From Lycorma delicatula (lineage: Eukaryota; Arthropoda; Insecta; Hemiptera; Fulgoridae): DNA of 64,000 nucleotides. The stretch spans positions 292,355,647 to 292,419,646 of the forward strand of contig NC_134455.1 of the NCBI RefSeq assembly GCF_047948215.1, read 5' to 3'. The notes beneath the pieces are model-generated. The model searched no databases. It had not been told where the DNA came from and saw only the letters and a program-made list of their open reading frames with translations. Made by a program: the position numbers and the translations under genes. Below, in pieces: positions 58,207-64,000 of the stretch; position 1 is the first letter of the stretch; every line of letters begins with the position of its first letter.

Positions 58207-61200
58207 AATGTTCCAAACTATTATAATTTCTGCGATGGTGAACTTATTTTTAGTTATTCACATTGCTTTTATAACTTTGAACGTTTATAATTATTCGGTG
58301 CGTTAATTTTTGTTTCTACTATTTTTAACTGTTATTGAAATACTAATGGAAAAACGCATACAGTGTTCAAAATTTATTTTTTGAGATTACTTTTTTTGAG
58401 TTTCAAAACGAAGTCTAGCAGAAAAATAATTTTTCTTGCATACATTTTACTCAAACAATAATAGCAGCTGATTATTTTTGAAAACGTTTCGTTTAAATTT
58501 TTTTTATATTAGCTAAGGCTCCAAAATTCTCTCTAATTCTTTGCTTATGCTGCGTTGCAACAAAATCTTGGAAAATATTATTTTCGACTAATGAAAATGC
58601 CTCAAACCATTGAATTTTGAATATCATGCTATGCAGTAACGGGAACATGTGTACGATTGTCATTACACATGCTTATTAGTTTTTGTTTTTTTTAAATTGA
58701 CCGTTCTAAAATTAAAAAATTTCCTCTTGAACAAAGTACACTTTTACAAAGTTTCTGGTATTGAGTAACATAATATTATAATTTGAATTTTAGTAGGAAT
58801 GAGACATCGCGTTTTGGATAGTAGAGTACTTCTAAGTTACTTATCATAGAGAACGAACGTCTTAAGGACGTCCACATCATTTTTCTTGTGTACTTTCCAA
58901 AGAAACTATATACGTTTGTAAGGGGTTCACAGCTGTTTAAAATGGTACATAAATTTAACGGAATGGGTTAAAATAAACATCCATAATTATCAGCGGTTCA
59001 AACTTTTACTGCTTGTGACAATCCTTTGTTCGTTGTTATCTACTTGGTCAACTTTCGTAAGTGTTTATAATAATTTTTCATATTTGCGCACTTATCTTCT
59101 TACTACTAAAAAAACACAATTAAAAAAGGAATTAAATAACTGGCGATGGAAAAATTGTGAATTGAATTGAAAAATTGTGAATTGTCAAGCACTCAGTCAA
59201 ACCAATAAAAAGTAAAAAAGCAATAATAAATAAAAATATTTTTTTAAAAATCTGAATTAGTCAACAGTATCTAAATCAACAGATTTCAATTCGCTTATTC
59301 TTTTAACGAAAGCAAAGCAGAAAAAATAAAAAAGTAATTTTGAACTAGTAAAAAGAGAAAAATGAAGTGGTGAGGATGAGGAAGAAGAAAAAAATACTAA
59401 ATAAAATCATAACTAGACAGAAATAAAATTAAATAAGATCATGATCATTTTTAAAAAAACGTATCTCACTGAAAGGAAACATTGCAAAACGGAAAAAAGA
59501 TAAAAAATACAAACACAATCACATTTGTCACGGTGAGAGACTAATAAAATGCAAATTACCTTTTTTTTTTTTTTTACTGATATAAATTAATTCTTAATTA
59601 TGTATGCATATTAAAATTGTTCCTGTGACCATACGCGCGCGTGTGTGTGGTCAATCAATATCTAATAACTGAATAACATCTCTTTTTAAAACCCTTTTAT
59701 TCGGCAGCACACTGATGATCATTTGCGGCAGTGAATTCCACAGTTCACCTCATGTACAGAAAAGAATTAATTGTTACGAGGATGTATAACCAACCATTCG
59801 ATGGATCGTTAATTCTCATTTCTGAAGGGTATTTTCGCGTTATGCTTATTAGCGAATTTTAAATTATAAAAAAATTATTATGGTAGTCTATTTTCAGTTG
59901 AGAAAGAATGTGTAAAAGAGAAAGGAATTTTTACTGGATTATTTTTTCGCTTTTTATTTAATTTCTTCTTTTTTTTATTCATCTCAATACATAAATGCGA
60001 AAATTTGTGGTGGGTTCTGTCTCCGTTTTCAACATCATGCGAGTACCAACCGACCAAAGGCTTTCAAATTCTCAGGATACACTCGTGTTATCTCCGGGAA
60101 GGTTTCAAGCCATAGATCGAATCCCTAGCCCCCTTGAGAGTGAATTTTTCCTCGTCTTCCCTTTGGCTAGACGTATATAAATATACATAAACTTATATAA
60201 GTGAGACTGATTTTAAACCTATATGAGTTTTTCTTTCAAGTCTATGATTTCTGAATATTGATTTTAAAATATTAATGCGTATAATTATTCGAGTAACCCG
60301 TACAAATTTTCCCCAAATTTATCCGCTAAAAGTCTAGGTGCTTGTATTAAATGAGTGTTAAGGATACTCAATTTATTCAAACTGATAACAGCTAGGAACG
60401 AAAAATTGTACGCTGTAATTTTAATGGAAAACGTTTATAGCATTTATTTATCAGAAATAAATATTCTACATAAATAGAATTACAATATGTATACAGTAGA
60501 AAATTTTGATGGATAAATTGTCGTCCAAGATGAAATAAAATGTATCTAAAGATAGATGCCTGGAAAAAATACTGTAATTACTTAATACGCAAGTCATAGA
60601 CAATTTTAGGATTTAAGTAAAATCGGTAATGGAAAATTTCATGCCATTACGAATTCCCAGTATATGATGTCAGTGTTACTTGACATTATGTATATACTCG
60701 TATAAATCGAAAGTTTAAAAAAAAAATTAACAGTTACGTAAAACGGATAACGAAAAATCAGCATAAAAATAAATAAATAAATAAAAACGCCTTCGGAAAA
60801 AATCATGAAACGTTGCATTCTTTAGTTGATGAATTAATTAAAAATGGGGAGGGGGTAGTAATTTGTCAAGAAATCTGGTAAACATTTTTTCATTAAAAAT
60901 CTTTTTACTAGTAATGAGGATATTTTGTATCAAATAAAAAGCGATAGACCTACTGAAGAAGAAAAAAGTGATTAGAACGTCAGTTTGAATAAATTAACAA
61001 TATATTTATGTAATTTAAAGAGTGTAATTAGTAGTACTGTACTTACCCTTATGTACTGTATTACTATATTTTTACTTTAAGTTGAACTGAATCGTATTGA
61101 AATAAATAATACTTATTATTTTATTATACTCTTACCTACAATTGTAACATTCAACAATTACACTTTATACATTTTTAATGTATAATTAAGTTTTATACAT

Positions 61201-62039
61201 TTTTAAGAATCACACCCGAAGAAATGATTATTTGGTAATATTTCCTTAAGTACAATAAGTTTTAACAGTTTAAAAAAATACAGGGACGTAAATTTCACGT
61301 AAAATAGATTCTTACAGAAGTTTTCATATTTTTTCACATAAAATTCAATTAAAAAAATAAACGATTTTAACACTGCTACATCGAAATGTTATTTAGCGGT
61401 GCATATAGTTTACAAAAATATTTCTTACTTTTCTACAAAAAATTATCCTTAAAAATGAAAAAATAATACCGTTTTAAAGAGGATAAAGTTAGCTTTTGAT
61501 AACGTACATTGATATTCAATTGTTTTTATTTAAACACTGCTGGGAAAATTTTTGAAATAAAATAGAAAGGTTCATGTAAAAGCTTTTAACCTGATATTAA
61601 AATATATTTAACGTTTGTACCATCCTAGATCTTTGACTATTATTTGGTACTACGTTCCACTTCCACGTAAAATAATATTACGTAATACTGTGCTATATAC
61701 CTTTATTTTAAACATTTCATGAAGTGCGAATTGGATTGAATTAATTTTTTTTAAAAAAAGAACACATTTATTATTAATGGACTAAATGGTGATGATAAGG
61801 TAATTAAAATATTATCATTATCATTTGGCAGTAAAATGTTTTTGCCTATGCTCTCTTAGTTTTCTATTCTAAGTTATTTGAAGCTCATAATTTCATTTTG
61901 AAGAAACAAATAGTTAAATAATTTTATTCGAATATCAAAATATTGTCCAAGTATAATAAAATATTTCTATAATATAATGAAATATTAGAATTAACATATT
62001 ATTCAGCATTTTTAGATAACTAAATTTATCTCGCAAACT
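58207..62039. other. AT-rich intronic DNA without a recognised gene
   Basis: Contains a T run at 59561-59576 and a short (GT)n at 59637-59649. 59640-60180 is slightly GC-richer and includes a 61-codon ORF (59995-60180) with no known motif and a weak B-box-like gatcgaatccc at 60115. Nothing else recognised. Confidence 0.5.
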
Positions 62040-62155
62040 TTACGCGTAGATTATGGTGTACAAATTTTTAGTTTATAAAAATCTTAAGCTTGAACGGGAT
62101 TCTAACCTGGAACTTTTCGTGTAAAAAAGATTAACATTTTGCCACCATTACATTC
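62040..62155 (-). mobile_element. Degraded tRNA-derived SINE, family A
   Basis: The minus strand has an A-box-like TGGTGGCAAAATG (about 62145), a B box GGTTAGAATCC one base off consensus (62107-62097), then CGTTCAAGCTTAAGATTTTT and aaatttgtac. The post-B-box order tcaagctt, a T run and aaattt is shared with the 41.7-kb copy. No tail motif remains. Confidence 0.55.
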
Positions 62156-62899
62156 ATTATAGTGTACAATGGTTTTCTATTACACACAAAAAAAAAAAAA
62201 AAGTTATATAATAATGTGCTATTTAAAAAAAAAATAAATGTTAAAATATTCTTAGAATCAAATTATTCATGAGTAAGTATAAACAAACCTGACATTCAAT
62301 GCGCGTCTAATTTAATTGAGTTGCTAGTGACTCAGTACCGAGTGAAGCTGAGCGAAATGTTAAATTTAATTATAATCTTTTACTCTCTTAAATCTAAATT
62401 TATATCTTACACATAATTTGGAAAAAGGATTTTTTTAATTGATTAAAAATTGCTTTACGCTTTTTATAAAATCTTTTTATCATTACTGATACCAGTGTCG
62501 AATGGCAGTTTTTCCATGAAAACTGATTCTACATAAAGTGACTAAGATATAAATACATTGCTTTGTTTTATATAATTTCATAAACCTACTTGTTCCATTT
62601 CTTGTGTTATAATTAATGTCTAAATTTCTTTTAAAATATGTTTGCTTAGAATTGATTAATTTTTTTTTATAAATAAATATTTCCTTATTCCTACCGTATA
62701 TCTAAGTGAGTTTCTTCTACAGTGACATCTTTTAAATTTCTTTTAGATGATAATTCCCGTAACAATAAGTAAGAATAGAATGTATTGACTAATTTATGCG
62801 AAATTTTATCAGACCCGCTATCATTAAACTTCTGTTTTTGAGTCATAATCTGCTGTCATTAACGTAGGATCATGTCTTGATAATAATTTTAAAGCCAAA
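62156..62899. other. AT-rich DNA without a recognised gene
   Basis: Nothing recognised on either strand; one A run at 62187-62202. Confidence 0.55.
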
Positions 62900-63480
62900 A
62901 TATTGAGCTTATTTTTATTTCTTCTATCTTATGGCCGCATTAGGACCAAATAACAATTTCATTTCCTTCTCCTTTGCTGTTTCCTTATCTTGCAGTACTC
63001 TTTCCATCTTTTCTTCATGCATTTTTTCCTTTTCTCTACCACTTTGTTACAGTTCTTTTATCTTTCCTACCTTGTAATCTTTCTATTTTTCGCACTTTTC
63101 GACGATAAAAATCGTTTTCTGTAATTTTATCCTATTTTATGTTGTTTCTTTCTAGATCTTTTTTTTTATATCTTAGATCAAGTTTGTTGTTAACTTATTT
63201 TTCTAAAGGTACTTGAAAATCTGTTTCGTAGACTTGTTGTCATTCTTTCTATATAAGTGCCCAAAGAAAATCATTCTTCTTTTTCTCACCGTTTCCGAAA
63301 ATGTTTTCTACTTTTTATATACTTCATCATTACTTCTTATTTTCCAGCCTTCATTGGTTTTTAGTGGACCCAATATTTTCCTAATAATTCTTCTCTCTAA
63401 CAATTCTAGTTAATCTAATTTATAATTAAGTGCTAGGCATTCACAAGCAAATATACTTATTGTTTTTATTACAATGTTAT
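62900..63480 (-). mobile_element. C-terminal remnant of a LINE endonuclease-RT protein
   Basis: The minus strand reads RIVRERIIRKILGPLKTNEGW (about 63410) interrupted nowhere, then KIRSNDEVYK, TVRKRRMIFFGHLYRKNDN (about 63290) and STKQIFKYL, then ERKKMHEEKMER-like residues near 63010. The order ILGP..N.GW..RSN.E.Y, RKRR..F.GHL.R and KQIF is the familiar tail of jockey/RTE-type endonuclease-RT proteins. Several stops are present and the element is truncated on the 5' side. Confidence 0.68.
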
Positions 63481-63636
63481 CATGTGTTATTTGATACGAA
63501 GTTTTTCTTCCTTGTACGGAAATGTATGAAAATACAGTTGTAATTACATTGATATTTTACTTAACTGGATGATTACTTTAATGAATGAAGAGCAAAACTA
63601 CCTCTAAAAAGACATTTATTTGAATTATTTTTCACT

Positions 63637-64000
63637 TCCTTGTACGAAGTAAAGGAAATATTGTGATCGCGAAAAATTTCGGTTTCAGATTTCAACGGAA
63701 ATATCCATTTCGATCATCCCTGAATCCATTTTGACTAGTTTCGGCGTCTGCACGTCTGACGTATGTACGTATCTCGCATAACTCAAAAACGATTAGCTGT
63801 ACGATGATGAAATTTTGCATTTAGGACTATTGCAACATCTAGTTGTGCACCTCCCCTTTTGATTGCAATTGACTGAACCAAAACAGTCCAAAAAAGCCAA
63901 AAATTTGGATTTTGAACTTTTTCTTAACTGCATTAATTAACCTCATTGAGAGCTTTTTAACGGTATATCATAAGTGGTACTTATTTTCATTGGTTCCAAA
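63637..64000 (+). repeat. Unclassified dispersed repeat, running off the window end
   Basis: A non-coding segment of distinctly lower AT content, beginning cttccttgtacgaagtaaag and including gtacgtatctcgcataactc and caacatctagttgtgcacct. It reads like an abundant, well-preserved insect repeat, which I recall seeing in hemipteran sequence but cannot verify. The phrase cttccttgtacg also occurs at 63511. Its right end lies outside the window. Confidence 0.55.

Noticed and set aside
60081..60140. B-box-like gatcgaatccc
   Set aside because: No A box and no SINE body; a single short match is expected by chance in 64 kb.

Overview
The window looks like AT-rich nuclear DNA from an insect, probably a hemipteran. 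This is inferred from base composition, the style of the repeats, the insect SK channel gene and the mix of transposable elements; I cannot name the species. Only one cellular gene is supported: two internal exons of a small-conductance calcium-activated potassium (SK) channel on the + strand, at 10321-10637 (S3, S4 and S4-S5 linker) and 24428-24532 (S5). They are joined by a phase-2 intron of 13.79 kb. Everything upstream of 10321 and everything from 24533 to the end is then most likely SK intron. The selectivity-filter and calmodulin-binding exons were not found, so the downstream intron would be at least 39 kb.

The rest is mostly mobile DNA. 1-757 holds a broken mariner-like transposase (-). 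974-7125 is a nearly complete I-clade-like LINE (-) with a perfect 13-bp target-site duplication, poly-A tail, intact endonuclease/RT/RNase H ORF2, and an ORF1 broken by one frameshift. The first SK intron holds two tRNA-derived SINEs (about 13.0-13.2 kb and 15.8-16.1 kb), a dead mariner with its own insertion (17874-20002), and a composite block at 21.3-24.2 kb: the N-terminus of a DDE transposase, an R1-like LINE derivative with ORF1 but no ORF2, and the N-terminus of a second transposase on the opposite strand. This block ends shortly before the S5 exon.

Downstream are a decayed R1-like ORF2 (27.3-29.7 kb, -), a broken copy of an uncharacterised protein family (32.4-33.2 kb) with a 61-bp echo at 34.25 kb, the 3' end of another LINE (39.4-39.8 kb), a SINE whose tail resembles the LINE 3' end (41.7 kb), LINE remnants (42.7-43.6 and 62.9-63.5 kb), transposase pseudogenes (51.2-52.3 and 56.9-58.2 kb), a third SINE-like fragment (62.1 kb) and several unclassified dispersed repeats. 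Long stretches between them are AT-rich DNA with no recognisable gene.

I found no convincing new biological system. The most interesting leads are the apparent SINE-LINE tail sharing, the ORF1-only R1-like derivative, and the broken copy of an uncharacterised, repetitive protein family.
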